A stretch of DNA of 64,000 bases from Algibacter mikhailovii (GTDB lineage Bacteria > Bacteroidota > Bacteroidia > Flavobacteriales > Flavobacteriaceae). The translations under genes were made by a program, and so were the position numbers. The stretch is taken from NCBI RefSeq assembly GCF_014651495.1, contig NZ_BMWZ01000009.1, positions 62,001 through 126,000 of the forward strand, read 5' to 3'. Shown here piece by piece: positions 46,719 through 56,699 of the stretch (position 1 is the first letter of the stretch; each line of letters begins with the position of its first letter). The notes below the pieces were generated by a model. The model saw only the letters and a program-made list of their open reading frames with translations, did not search any database and was not told the DNA's origin.

Positions 46719-47959
46719 TGAAAACACTATTCAAAAATATTAAAGAATTAATACAGGTTAGAACAGAACCTATTTCATTTGTCTCAGGAAAACAAATGAA
46801 TGTACTACCAACTATTAAAAATGCATTTTTGCTCGTTGAAAATGGTGTAATTAGCAATTTTGGAAGTATGCAGGATTGTCCAACAATTACAACTGATAAA
46901 ATTGTAGATGCTTCAGGGAAATTGGTTTTACCATCATGGTGCGATTCGCATACCCACATCGTGTATGCTGGAAATAGAGAAGGTGAATTTGTGGATAGAA
47001 TTAATGGATTTACCTATGAAGAAATTGCCGTTCGTGGTGGTGGTATTTTAAATTCAGCAAAACAGCTTCAAGAAACTTCAGAAGAAGAATTATACCAACA
47101 AAGTAAAGTTAGACTGAAAGACATTATACATTCAGGAACTGGTGCCATAGAAATTAAATCGGGCTACGGACTTACTGTTGAAGCGGAACTAAAAATGCTA
47201 CGTGTTATAAAACGACTAAAAGAAACCTTTCCTATTGAAATAAAAGCGACCTTTTTGGGTGCTCATGCGGTGCCTTTAAAATTTAAAAATAACAAAAAGG
47301 GCTATTTACAACTCCTTATTAATGACATGATGCCTAAGATTTCGGAAGAAAAGTTAGCTGAATTTGTCGATATTTTCTGTGAAAGCGGATATTTCACAGT
47401 TGAAGACACTGAGTTGATTTTGAGAGCTGGAATAAAAAATGGTTTAACTCCCAAAATACATGTCAATCAATTTACGGCTATTGGGGGTGTTAAAGCAGGA
47501 GTTAAAAACGGCGCGCTTTCCGTAGATCATCTAGAAGTCATGCGAAATGAAGATATTGAAGTTTTAAAAGGGACTTCAACTATGCCAGTAGCATTACCAA
47601 GTTGTTCCTATTTTTTAAGCATACCCTACACACCTGCTCGAAAAATGATTGATGCTGGATTGCCCCTGGCTTTAGCATCCGATTACAACCCAGGATCTTC
47701 ACCATCAGGAAACATGAATTTTGTAGTAGCAACCGCCTGTATAAAAATGAAAATGACTCCCGAAGAAGCGATTAATGCAGCCACTATTAATGGTGCATAC
47801 GCTATGGGATTAGAAAAAGAAGTAGGCTCCATTACTGTAGGTAAAAAAGCCAATTTATTGCTTACAAAACCAATCCCGTCCTACGGCTTTATACCATATG
47901 CCTTTGGAAATTCTCAAATTGAAAAAGTATATTTAAAAGGCTTAGAAATTGAAAACTAA
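46718..47959 (+). CDS. hutI: Imidazolonepropionase
   Basis: 413 residues of the amidohydrolase superfamily. It opens the imidazolone ring to give N-formimino-L-glutamate. The metal site starts with DSHTHIVYAGNRE near residue 77, followed by GYGLTVEAELKML, the HVNQF and SVDHLE His residues, and SDYNPGSSPSGNM near the C-terminus. Length is normal. It overlaps hutU by one base and hutG by 11 bases. Confidence 0.96.
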   Translation: MKTLFKNIKELIQVRTEPISFVSGKQMNVLPTIKNAFLLVENGVISNFGSMQDCPTITTDKIVDASGKLVLPSWCDSHTHIVYAGNREGEFVDRINGFTYEEIAVRGGGILNSAKQLQETSEEELYQQSKVRLKDIIHSGTGAIEIKSGYGLTVEAELKMLRVIKRLKETFPIEIKATFLGAHAVPLKFKNNKKGYLQLLINDMMPKISEEKLAEFVDIFCESGYFTVEDTELILRAGIKNGLTPKIHVNQFTAIGGVKAGVKNGALSVDHLEVMRNEDIEVLKGTSTMPVALPSCSYFLSIPYTPARKMIDAGLPLALASDYNPGSSPSGNMNFVVATACIKMKMTPEEAINAATINGAYAMGLEKEVGSITVGKKANLLLTKPIPSYGFIPYAFGNSQIEKVYLKGLEIEN

Positions 47960-48959
47960 ACTATCTACATTAAACGCCGAGTATCTACCAGGTCAAAAAC
48001 AATATTGGACTGGAAGAGATTCTAATCCCAATATTGAAAATCAATATTGGCATCAAGAAATCAAACTTTTAGATATCAATAATTTAAATAATCAAAGTAT
48101 AATTGATATTGGAATTATAGGTTACGCCTGTGACGAGGGCGTAAGAAGAAATTTGGGGAGACCGGGAGCAGCAAAAGGCCCAAGAGCCGTTAGAGACAGA
48201 CTTGCTAAATTACCCATCCATTTTAACACAAAACGTGTTGCAGACTTTGGCGATGTATCTTGTGTAGAACAAGATTTAGAATCTTGTATAGAAGCTTTTT
48301 CAATAATAATTAGCGAACTTATTGCACAAAAAATATTCCCCATAGCCATTGGTGGTGGCCATGATATGGCCTTTGGTCATTTCATGGGTTTACGAAAAGC
48401 TCTTAAAAATGCTTCAAAAAAAAGCATTGGCATTATTAATTTTGATGCCCATTTCGATTTAAGACCTATTGAAAAGCTGAGTAATTCTGGAACCCCTTTT
48501 AATCAAATTATTGCTGAATTGGAAAAAACAGGAGAAAAGATAGATTATTTTGCCATAGGTATACAACAACAATCTAACACCAAAAGATTATTTGACATTG
48601 CTAAAACTCATCAAATTAAATACGCTATAAATTATGAATGCGAACCATCTGTTGAAAAAATAAAACACTTACAAGAACAATTAAAACCCCTAATTTCAAA
48701 TACTGATTATTTATACATCACCATAGATTTAGACGGCTTCTCGTCTGCCTATGCTCCAGGTGTTAGCGCACCTTCGCCTCTAGGTTTCAATCCTTTTTTT
48801 GTTTTTAAAATGTTAGACTTTTTATTAGATACAAAGAAGGTAATTTCCTGTGATATTGCGGAATTAAACCCAAAAATAGACCGCGATAAAAATACAGCAA
48901 TATTGGCAGCTAGACTGGTAGATTTCATTACAATGAAACATCACAAAATAGTTATGTGA
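47949..48959 (+). CDS. hutG: Formimidoylglutamase (arginase family)
   Basis: 336 residues. The arginase-family manganese ligands are present: GGGHD, DAHFD and DLDGFSSAYAPG. In this place it should split formiminoglutamate to glutamate and formamide, completing the pathway without tetrahydrofolate. No ATG exists before conserved sequence, so the start is the TTG at 47949, inside the end of hutI. That arrangement and the rare start may lower its translation relative to the first genes. Confidence 0.93.
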   Translation: MKTKLSTLNAEYLPGQKQYWTGRDSNPNIENQYWHQEIKLLDINNLNNQSIIDIGIIGYACDEGVRRNLGRPGAAKGPRAVRDRLAKLPIHFNTKRVADFGDVSCVEQDLESCIEAFSIIISELIAQKIFPIAIGGGHDMAFGHFMGLRKALKNASKKSIGIINFDAHFDLRPIEKLSNSGTPFNQIIAELEKTGEKIDYFAIGIQQQSNTKRLFDIAKTHQIKYAINYECEPSVEKIKHLQEQLKPLISNTDYLYITIDLDGFSSAYAPGVSAPSPLGFNPFFVFKMLDFLLDTKKVISCDIAELNPKIDRDKNTAILAARLVDFITMKHHKIVM

Positions 48960-49123
48960 AAAGGTGTCTCATCGAATTAAGAATTAATCTTCCTATTTTT
49001 TCTAATATATAATGCATCCAATTTATGTTTTCAAAATATGACCGCCTCCACCTCAACACCATCTAAAATTAAAACACTTAATACAAACTATTAGTTACCT
49101 TCGCATCTATAAATAAATTTTGA

Positions 49124-49762
49124 ATGGAGGCTGGCAAAAAAAGCGTATTGCAAAAATTTCGTTGGATTTCTACGATTATAAAAAATGGGCTTTTATGGCA
49201 TGGTATACGAAACAGATTAGCTAAAATTGGCCTAGATTTTATGCCTTACTATTGGGAAATTGGCACTATAAACATACCGCCTCCTAAAATTAGAGCTAAC
49301 GCCTCCAAATATGAACTATCGCTTTTTGGTGAAAAGGAGATCACTTTTATTAAAAATAATGTAATCGGCATTGAACATAAAGATTTAATGCATGATCTTA
49401 AAAATGGAGAAACATGCCTGGGCCTTAAATATGAAAAAACCATCGCCGTATATTCTTTTACCAAATCTGAACCATTTTCTTTTAGGGGCAGAAATTTTTC
49501 AATAAAACCTAATGAGGCCTACATCCACAGCACTTATACATTCGAAGCTTTTCGCGGACAAAATCTAGCACCTTATTTACGCTACCAAAGCTATATCTAT
49601 TTAAAAAACAGGGGGATAAACACGTACTACAGCATTAGTGAGTATTTTAATAAGCCAACATTAAGGTATAAACAAAAACTAAACATCCAACCTTTGAAAT
49701 TATATCTTAGTGTGATATTATTTAAAAAATGGGAATTTAATTTCACTTTAAAATCCTATTGA
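49124..49762 (+). CDS. GNAT-like acyltransferase, putative
   Basis: 212 residues, no signal peptide. The second half has the GNAT pattern: a strand (EAYIHSTYTFEAFRGQNL) with R-G-Q in the acetyl-CoA pyrophosphate-binding position, a helix (APYLRYQSYIYLKNRGI) and a following strand/helix with Asn (SISEYFNKPTLRYKQ). The N-terminal part is basic and unrecognised. The substrate is unknown; such genes often modify cell-envelope or peptide products. It stands alone, convergent with the hydroxylase-like gene. Confidence 0.65.
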   Translation: MEAGKKSVLQKFRWISTIIKNGLLWHGIRNRLAKIGLDFMPYYWEIGTINIPPPKIRANASKYELSLFGEKEITFIKNNVIGIEHKDLMHDLKNGETCLGLKYEKTIAVYSFTKSEPFSFRGRNFSIKPNEAYIHSTYTFEAFRGQNLAPYLRYQSYIYLKNRGINTYYSISEYFNKPTLRYKQKLNIQPLKLYLSVILFKKWEFNFTLKSY

Positions 49763-49866
49763 AACCTTAATGGTAATCTACACCGCATATAGAATTACCC
49801 CACTGCTTTAAAGAATTTCAAATCCTTTCTATTTGGTTAATCCTTACACTGAAAGCAGAACATGTT

Positions 49867-50595
49867 TTAAGAAACTTTTCTAAGCTTATTGAGGTTTGTG
49901 ACTTGTTTAAGCACCTTTGTAATACGTACTTTTTTTAGTAGAACATTAGTAATAAACCTATTTAACTGCCTTGGTAAGAAAGGCAATGGACGCAAAAGAT
50001 CTATTATTAACACAACCCGTTCTCCACTAGATTTATTCATGACTTCATGATCCCAAGTATCGTCAAAAAGAATACTTTCACGCTCCTTCCAAGTGTACGT
50101 TTCGTCTTTTATTCTTATACTCGGTGGTAATACTTCAGGAACTTTAAGGCCGAGATGGTATCTAAGATAACCTCTATAGGGACCATGATGCGCTGGAATT
50201 GATTTACCAGGCTCTAAAACTGAGAAAAAGACTTTATAAGCATCTGGAATTCCCTCTAACAAATTACAGGTCTTAGGACATAATTCTTTTGCAAGATCTG
50301 GTGTTTCTCCAGAATACTTTAATAGAAACACCTTCCATTTTAGATTTTGCTCTATTCTACCTGATATGGCGTACACCCTTTTATCTACTTCATGATAAGC
50401 TGGAATTTCAAAATGTTTAACCACATTTTCATATTCACTTCTAATTTCATCAAAATTTTGTTCTATTACATCCAATTTCGGAAAGGTACTTTTGACGTCC
50501 AAAAACACAGGTCGATTATCTCCTCCATCATACTGCTTGATAATGCGATTCCCAAACTTCATTATGTAATTAATCACTATCGTACGATAATTCAT
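49867..50595 (-). CDS. Aspartyl/asparaginyl beta-hydroxylase-like dioxygenase
   Basis: 242 residues with the Asp_Arg_Hydrox fold. The first iron-binding His is probably in PAHHGPYRGYLRYHLGL, with the Arg that binds 2-oxoglutarate near the end (NKSSGERVVLIIDLLRP), and the second His in LFDDTWDHEVMN. Bacterial members hydroxylate proteins or lipids (for example LpxO-type lipid A hydroxylases). No membrane helix is evident, so the target is open. The start is the ATG at 50595; a second ATG (12th codon) is also possible. Confidence 0.82.
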   Translation of the reverse strand: MNYRTIVINYIMKFGNRIIKQYDGGDNRPVFLDVKSTFPKLDVIEQNFDEIRSEYENVVKHFEIPAYHEVDKRVYAISGRIEQNLKWKVFLLKYSGETPDLAKELCPKTCNLLEGIPDAYKVFFSVLEPGKSIPAHHGPYRGYLRYHLGLKVPEVLPPSIRIKDETYTWKERESILFDDTWDHEVMNKSSGERVVLIIDLLRPLPFLPRQLNRFITNVLLKKVRITKVLKQVTNLNKLRKVS

Positions 50596-50799
50596 GTAAA
50601 AAAATATTATTTAAGAATTAAAAAAATGAAACCATGGATTTATCCTAGCATTCACCCTTTACAACTTTAAGCTAATCAACTAACAACTTTACAATATTTC
50701 CAAAAAAAACGGCATGTATATTTCAAATTTTTCACGCTGCGTTGTATTTTATCCCTTGAGCAATCCCACTTGTGTCATAATTACTGACAAACAAGACTA

Positions 50800-53700
50800 C
50801 TAAAAAGGTAAACTTTTTAAAACGTAGTTCTTCCTATTGATAAGCGCGGTATCTGCTTTTTTTTGTTGCCTTGCCTTGGTAGAAAACAGATTTTTATACT
50901 TGGCTTTAGTAATCTTGAAATCCATATCCTCTTCTGTTCCTTTTAAATCAATACCCGCCTTAAATGGCATGGGTGATTTTAAAATAGATACGTGGTAATC
51001 ATAGGTTAGGTCCAAATTATGGTGCCCACCAATAGCCACCTTGTACCTGTCAACTGTTACCATAGAAGGAAAAATTTCAATTTGCTTATTTTTAAATACC
51101 ATAGCAAATTCTAAGGTGTCTATTACATTTTTATCCTTATTCTTAAAAAATAACATTTTCGACATTTTCTCAAAAGTTTTCCCATTCAATACTACCAGAT
51201 TGGTGCCAGTAACTCTAGCTATTGCGTCCATTGATGCGGCAGTCATATCAAGGTTTTTGTCAATCTTAGTATTTCCCCGCATGCGTGCATCTACCTTTCC
51301 TTCAAAAGAATCTACCATAGGTAACAAGGTATCCAGAACTGGCAATAGTTCAGTGAGCTTGGACAAGTCGATATCAAATATTTTAAAATCAAAGTCAAGG
51401 GCCGCAACTCCTGCCTCTTTAGAAGTATAAGCCGCCGAAGTAGTCATTTTAGCCGCCATAGTAGTCATTTCTAAATTAGCCAAATCTATTTTTTGATCTT
51501 TAACAGTAATGACACCACCAACATCATCAATAATAAAGTTTTTATACTTCAATTTATTGAATCGACTTTTTAAACTTAGGTCGAGTTTTTCTGGAACCAC
51601 AAATGACTTTGGTTGCTCTGCGCTTTCTGTTGTTTTTGAATTTTGATTCTGCGCCAATATTTCTTGTTCAGATTTTTCAACCGGTCGTACACCATCATTA
51701 ATGGCTTGAACAAATTGATTGAAATCAATTAAAGACGCATTTACCTCAAGCTCGCCTTTAAATATCTTATCATCAAAAAAGGCTTCTCCAATTTTATATA
51801 CTTTCCCTGTAGCTTCAATATCAGAATCACCGATTTCAAGTTTTGCATGATCAAGGCTAATAACGCCCGGCTCAAACGTGATCTTTGTTTGAGGCATTTT
51901 TAAAAGTAACGGAAAAGTTGGGGTATAAGCATATAATTGGTCAAATGAAATATGACCATTGATTGGCCAATTTTTATTATTTCGGATCGTGGTTAATTCA
52001 TAGGCTCCTTTTGAAATAGCGAAAAAACGCCCTTTTGTTTTAATCCCTGTGGAATCTATTTTAAACACAGAATGGATTTTGGGGATTTTCTGATCATGTT
52101 TATCCGGCTCAATACTAATATTGGCATTGACTAATTTGAGTTTAGCTCGCAGCGAATCACCCAATTTTAGATCACCACCTTTAATTAAAACCGCGGCTTT
52201 CATAACGGCAATTTTAGTAGAATCTTTAATGGCAGTTGTTGCAAATTTTATATCCAACTGATCTAGGTCTCCGCTAGACTCCTTACCATCCTTGAATTGG
52301 AGTTTTTGTATAAAAATTTTACCACCAGTAACCTTCGTCGATTGGTCTGTTAATAATTTACTATTCTGGTCTTGTTCTATATGAATGTCAGCCTTATCGA
52401 GCACAAAATAAAGGCTATCAGTTTCATTCTCAAATACAATTTGATTCATATTTAGTGTTCCAAGCGCCTGTATTTTTCCATAATCTTGATTTCTGATATC
52501 ATTAATATTAAACATAGACCTAATATGTATTTCTCCAGCGCCTGCTAAATTGAGGTTCTTCTTAAATGGAAAACTTTTCTCCAAAGCTTCAAGGTCAATT
52601 TTTCCATCGATAGAAATGTCCAGATCTGCATTATCAAACAAATTATCGCCTTTCCCTTTAATATTTATCTCAGTTCCAACCCCTCGTAATGTCACATTAT
52701 TAATATCAAAGTTAGAGCCCGTATTAATTTCAGGAGAAATATAAGCCTTTATATCAGCCTCAATAAGCTCGATTTGATTAGGTAAGTCCTTATAAGAAAT
52801 AGAGCCATTATGTATTTTAAAATGAGCATTGATTTCTGGAATAACACCTTTCTTATACACGCCTTTGATGTCTGCCTCAATTGAAACATCCCCTTCAGCT
52901 GTATAATTATCAGTTTTATCAAAAACAACCTCTGGAACTAAATCTATCAAAGTGTTTAAAGTAGGTACCTCTAAATCTAAATGTAGATCAACATCAATTT
53001 GTTTTTCTAATCTGTTGGGATATAAAGTGCCCTCAGTTACAAATTGAATGTCATTAATACCAACTTTTGCATTTTTCAGATCGATGACTTTCGTGCTACG
53101 ATTGACATGAAAATCGGTATTTAGCATGAGACTTAATTGATCTGTATAGGTATTACCCTTTTTTCTAAAAATTAGATTATCACTTTGGGCTTGAAGTGCA
53201 AGGATGATGTCTTTCTCGTTATATTCTGCTGAAAGATCCATATCAAAACCTTGCAATCGCATAAAATTAGCACTGTAATGGTCATCAAAAACCAAGTTGC
53301 CGTTGATGATGGAGATGTCTTCCAAATTGATATTGGCATTGAATTTTTCATCCTTAATTTCTTGATCTTGGATGGTATCTTTTTGTTTATTTTCTTTTAA
53401 AATATCCCAATTTACTTCACCTGCTTCAGACACGTAGGCATAGATGTTTGGATTTTCAAATGAAAACTTTGTAACATTAATACTATTATTAAGGAAAGCA
53501 ATTGGGTTAACGCTAACCACGCCATAATCAAAACTTATTAAGGTATCTTTTGAAGTGGAATTGGACTCCTGAACACTATCATTCCGAGTTAAAATAAAAC
53601 CCTTTTCTAATTCAAGTTTGAAATTTGGAAATGTTTTAAAAAACGTAAGCTCAACCGCCTCTATTGAAAGTTTGGCATTAAGGTTCTTATTGACAGCTTC

Positions 53701-53835
53701 AACAACTTTTGGTGTAATTTTTTCAGGCGTAAGTACAAATTCAAAGACAACCCCTATAGCAACAACAAGAAGAAAAACTATAGATATAATTGTAATTCCC
53801 GCTATTTTTAAAATTTTTAAAACGCTTTGTTTCAT
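50800..53835 (-). CDS. AsmA-family large envelope protein
   Basis: 1011 residues. One N-terminal membrane helix (about residues 10-33) is followed by the AsmA N-terminal motif (TPKVVEAVNKNLNAKLSIEAV then FKTFPNFKLEL). A very long beta-rich periplasmic region comes next, ending with an AsmA_2-like C-terminal domain (IDGKIDLEALEKSF-type repeats, GKTFEKMSKMLFFKNKD). AsmA-like proteins bridge the inner and outer membranes and are thought to move phospholipids. The gene is monocistronic with no linked partner. Confidence 0.9.
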   Translation of the reverse strand: MKQSVLKILKIAGITIISIVFLLVVAIGVVFEFVLTPEKITPKVVEAVNKNLNAKLSIEAVELTFFKTFPNFKLELEKGFILTRNDSVQESNSTSKDTLISFDYGVVSVNPIAFLNNSINVTKFSFENPNIYAYVSEAGEVNWDILKENKQKDTIQDQEIKDEKFNANINLEDISIINGNLVFDDHYSANFMRLQGFDMDLSAEYNEKDIILALQAQSDNLIFRKKGNTYTDQLSLMLNTDFHVNRSTKVIDLKNAKVGINDIQFVTEGTLYPNRLEKQIDVDLHLDLEVPTLNTLIDLVPEVVFDKTDNYTAEGDVSIEADIKGVYKKGVIPEINAHFKIHNGSISYKDLPNQIELIEADIKAYISPEINTGSNFDINNVTLRGVGTEINIKGKGDNLFDNADLDISIDGKIDLEALEKSFPFKKNLNLAGAGEIHIRSMFNINDIRNQDYGKIQALGTLNMNQIVFENETDSLYFVLDKADIHIEQDQNSKLLTDQSTKVTGGKIFIQKLQFKDGKESSGDLDQLDIKFATTAIKDSTKIAVMKAAVLIKGGDLKLGDSLRAKLKLVNANISIEPDKHDQKIPKIHSVFKIDSTGIKTKGRFFAISKGAYELTTIRNNKNWPINGHISFDQLYAYTPTFPLLLKMPQTKITFEPGVISLDHAKLEIGDSDIEATGKVYKIGEAFFDDKIFKGELEVNASLIDFNQFVQAINDGVRPVEKSEQEILAQNQNSKTTESAEQPKSFVVPEKLDLSLKSRFNKLKYKNFIIDDVGGVITVKDQKIDLANLEMTTMAAKMTTSAAYTSKEAGVAALDFDFKIFDIDLSKLTELLPVLDTLLPMVDSFEGKVDARMRGNTKIDKNLDMTAASMDAIARVTGTNLVVLNGKTFEKMSKMLFFKNKDKNVIDTLEFAMVFKNKQIEIFPSMVTVDRYKVAIGGHHNLDLTYDYHVSILKSPMPFKAGIDLKGTEEDMDFKITKAKYKNLFSTKARQQKKADTALINRKNYVLKSLPF

Positions 53836-54101
53836 GTTTGCATCAGATAGGCCCTTTCATCTGAAATAGATCAAATAAGCGTCTCTAAAATACAAAAATT
53901 ATTACTGTATTTAGCCTATTGAATATATAGACCAATTGAAAGGTCATTGAACTTAGAAACACCTTATGTGACATCAATAAAAGAAGATAAATTTTATTGG
54001 CAATCTCACAGAAGAAAACTCATACTTAGATATACAACACTTTATTAGGAAAATATTTGTTGCTATTGAAACTACTAAAATTTAAGAAGACCAAACCTAA
54101 C

Positions 54102-54880
54102 GGTTCTGTCGCATCAAAGTATGGACTAAATTAATTTTCTACATTTACTTTTAAAAAATAAGATGTTCAAAGGCCATTGTTTCCCTAAAGTTATCATTTT
54201 ACAAGCAGTTTATTTTAAATTAAGGTTTAGTCTTAGCTATAGAGACATTGAAGAATTACTGTCTATTAGAGGAGTTAAGGTGGATCATGCTACCATTCAA
54301 CGTTGGGTATTCAAATTCACGCCTTCTGTAGAACAACAATTCAGAAAAAGGAAGAAATCAGTTGGGAAAAGGTGGAGAATGAATGAAACCTATATCAAGG
54401 TTAAGGGGCAGTGGAGATATTTATATAGAGCAGTTGATAAACAAGGGAATACTGTTGACTTTTTACTAACCAAAAGAAGACAACGCATATCTGCTCAAAG
54501 ATTCTTAATAAAAGCTATAGAAAGTAATGTTAAGCCAGAGCTCATAAACATTGATAAGAGTGAATTTAATACTGCTGCGATAAAACTATACAATTGTAGA
54601 AACTATTCTAATATAAAAATAAGGCAATGTAAGTACCTGAATAACATTGTAGAACAAGATCATCGATTGATTAAGTGGAGGATAATGCTTGGTCTTGGAT
54701 TTAAAGGATTTGAATCTGCCAAAAGAACCATATCTGGAATGGAAGTTGTTAGAATGATAAGAAAAAATCAATTGTTGGTTTCTAAAAATTCAACCTACAA
54801 ATCATTTATATCGTTGGCTTCTTGAAAAATGAATTAATTTGAAATTTTTATTGCTTATTTTTATCAGATGCGACAGAACC
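54102..54880 (+). mobile_element. IS6-family insertion sequence, 779 bp
   Basis: Bounded by perfect 14-bp terminal inverted repeats (ggttctgtcgcatc at 54102-54115 and its complement at 54867-54880), which match the GGTTCTGT-type ends of the IS6/IS26 family. It encloses one transposase gene. The 8 bases on each side (54094-54101 and 54881-54888) are not a direct repeat, so the usual target duplication is missing. This suggests rearrangement or insertion by cointegrate/replicative events. It lies just downstream of the decayed peptide locus. Confidence 0.9.
54163..54825 (+). CDS. IS6-family transposase, first DDE residue changed to Asn
   Basis: 220 residues, close to the normal length, with the N-terminal helix-turn-helix (LSYRDIEELLSIRGVKVDHATIQ-like) and the integrase core. 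The usual WRxDETYIKVKG motif reads WRMNETYIKVKG here, with Asn74 in place of the first catalytic Asp. The second Asp (Asp131, NIDKSEFNTAAI) and the Glu (Glu164, VEQDHRLIKWR) are present. Loss of the first acidic residue should abolish cutting, so the copy is probably inactive unless mobilised in trans. Confidence 0.9.
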   Translation: MFKGHCFPKVIILQAVYFKLRFSLSYRDIEELLSIRGVKVDHATIQRWVFKFTPSVEQQFRKRKKSVGKRWRMNETYIKVKGQWRYLYRAVDKQGNTVDFLLTKRRQRISAQRFLIKAIESNVKPELINIDKSEFNTAAIKLYNCRNYSNIKIRQCKYLNNIVEQDHRLIKWRIMLGLGFKGFESAKRTISGMEVVRMIRKNQLLVSKNSTYKSFISLAS

Positions 54881-54930
54881 TTTTTGGTAGCTGCTTTATT
54901 CTCTCGTGATGTTAAGAATTTTTTACTTAT

Positions 54931-55095
54931 CTAAACTAAAGCTGCTCCCGTGGCCGCGTTACCAATTCCAGTCAGGGACATTTGCTCTTTCTGTGGTTCA
55001 TTTGAGACAGTTGGTAGTTGACTTTTTTCTGTGTTCTGTAGTGTGGTATTTTTCAGGTGGTCTGGTTGCTTATAAAAAGGAAATGCCTTTTTCAA
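54931..55095 (-). CDS. Possible small ORF directly downstream of a TlpA-like gene
   Basis: Starting from a TTG at 55095, 54 codons are open to a TAG at 54931, in the same frame as and six bases after the stop of the thioredoxin-like gene. The encoded peptide has an unusually non-random look (PTVSNEPQKEQ, then GIGNAATGAALV), and the DNA is less AT-rich than its surroundings. I do not recognise it. It may be a small peptide gene, an eroded C-terminus, or chance. Confidence 0.3.
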   Translation of the reverse strand: MKKAFPFYKQPDHLKNTTLQNTEKSQLPTVSNEPQKEQMSLTGIGNAATGAALV

Positions 55096-55101
55096 AAAAA
55101 G

Positions 55102-56643
55102 TTATTTAATATTGTCAATTATTTGTTTGAATATTTGGGTATCAGATGGTCTTGGCGCATTATTTAGAATAATTTCATTTTCCTTGTTCAAAATTACATA
55201 TCTTGGAATCCAATTGACCTTAAAGAATTTCCCTAGCTTAGAATTTGTACCTTCAAGAACTAAATATTGATTTTTTACGTTTAAAAATTTTTCAAGTTCT
55301 TTAGATTTTTTTAGCCATTTTTCTATGTCTTTATCTATGGATAAGTAAATCCATTCCACGTTACCTTCTATGGATAAGGCATCTTTAAAATCTTTTTCTT
55401 TTTTTATTTCATCAATACATGGTGGACACCAACTTGCCCAGAAATCAATAACTTTTATTCTTTTATTAGAACCACTAAAAATTTCGCCTAATGTTAAAGT
55501 ATCGCCATATTTATTGAGTAACTTAGTATTTAATGCTGATTCAGGAAGCTTTAGTTCAAAATAACCTATATCATCTATAAATCCCTGAATATCTTTTGTG
55601 TACTGTGAGTCTGGATACTGTTTACTATATTCGTTAATTATATTTTTAAAAAAAGAAGCACTTTCTTTACTGTAACCAAAGCCCTTATCATGATAAGTAG
55701 CGATAAGAGAAGCTAAGGTGTACTCCTTGATTTCTTCATTGAAATTATACTCTATAACAGCTTTTTCAGCTAATAATTTTTCTTTGGTGTACCTTGGATA
55801 ATCTGAAGTTTCAAAATGACATCTTATAAGTGTTGGTAAAGCAGCCTTGTAAGAAAGCATATTTAAATGGCTCTCATCTTTAAAATCATCTACTGTAATA
55901 TTACCTAAATAGTTTTTAATACTAAACAATTTTTCACCTGTACTATACTCTTTTTGAATAATTGGAATTAACCCATCTGGGTCAACCAGGTAAATAGAAT
56001 TTTTGGTTTTTTTTGTTCTAGGATTTGTTAATTCAAATATGTGCCAATATTTCAAATCCGACTCTATATATTTGATAAATGATTTTGATGTAATATTAAG
56101 CCTCTTTATGTACCTATTGAAAAAATCTACTTTTTTATTATAGATAGAATCTACCCTAGACTTATACTCCATAATATTCCCTTTATAAGAGTTAAGCATA
56201 TAATTTGGCGTAGAGTCTTTTAAATTTGAATAAAAATTATGTTCATTTGCTTTCTCTCCTTTGATATGAATTCGTTTATTTTTAATCTCAAAAATAATGG
56301 TGTCACTTGGTTTTAAAATAAATTTTGTAGCATACATTACACTATCAGTATAAGAAAACATATCTATTAATTGTGGTTCTGAAATAGAGTCAATCTTCAA
56401 AATCAAGGAGTCTCCAATTATTTTTATTTCAGTATAATAATTTTTTAATTTAAGTGAAGACGAAGACTTATTAACTATATTAAAAAACTCAAAAGCTCTT
56501 AAATTATCGGTTTTACCAATAATAATAGCCATTCCCATTTTGCTATTATCTTTAGTCTTTTGACAATCCGTATTGTCTTTTTTTTGATGATCACAATTAA
56601 AGAGAACAACGATTATTATGGCACTAAGTATTTTCTTTATCAT
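55102..56643 (-). CDS. TlpA-like thioredoxin-domain lipoprotein, copy 1
   Basis: 513 residues. A lipoprotein signal peptide ends at a Cys near residue 17 (VVLFNC). A ~340-residue helical region without recognised domain follows, then a C-terminal TlpA/AhpC-type thioredoxin domain with the redox motif WCPPC (Cys406, Cys409) and the cis-Pro in WIPRYV. The protein should act on disulfides in the periplasm or on the surface. It lies 57 bp downstream of a Cys-rich GG-leader peptide gene and is related to the copy at 57247-58710. A role in forming the disulfides of the peptides is inference. Confidence 0.88.
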   Translation of the reverse strand: MIKKILSAIIIVVLFNCDHQKKDNTDCQKTKDNSKMGMAIIIGKTDNLRAFEFFNIVNKSSSSLKLKNYYTEIKIIGDSLILKIDSISEPQLIDMFSYTDSVMYATKFILKPSDTIIFEIKNKRIHIKGEKANEHNFYSNLKDSTPNYMLNSYKGNIMEYKSRVDSIYNKKVDFFNRYIKRLNITSKSFIKYIESDLKYWHIFELTNPRTKKTKNSIYLVDPDGLIPIIQKEYSTGEKLFSIKNYLGNITVDDFKDESHLNMLSYKAALPTLIRCHFETSDYPRYTKEKLLAEKAVIEYNFNEEIKEYTLASLIATYHDKGFGYSKESASFFKNIINEYSKQYPDSQYTKDIQGFIDDIGYFELKLPESALNTKLLNKYGDTLTLGEIFSGSNKRIKVIDFWASWCPPCIDEIKKEKDFKDALSIEGNVEWIYLSIDKDIEKWLKKSKELEKFLNVKNQYLVLEGTNSKLGKFFKVNWIPRYVILNKENEIILNNAPRPSDTQIFKQIIDNIK

Positions 56644-56699
56644 TGATATATTGTTTTAACTAAAGCGAAAGACATTAGTCTTTTCCTGAAATAAAATGA

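Noticed and set aside
54094-54888. 8-bp target-site duplication around the IS6 element
   Set aside because: The flanks aacctaac and tttttggt are different, so no duplication is present.
54906-55109. Plus-strand 67-codon open frame after the IS6 element
   Set aside because: No recognisable protein, and it runs across the 3' end of the TlpA gene; the opposite strand gives a better small ORF.
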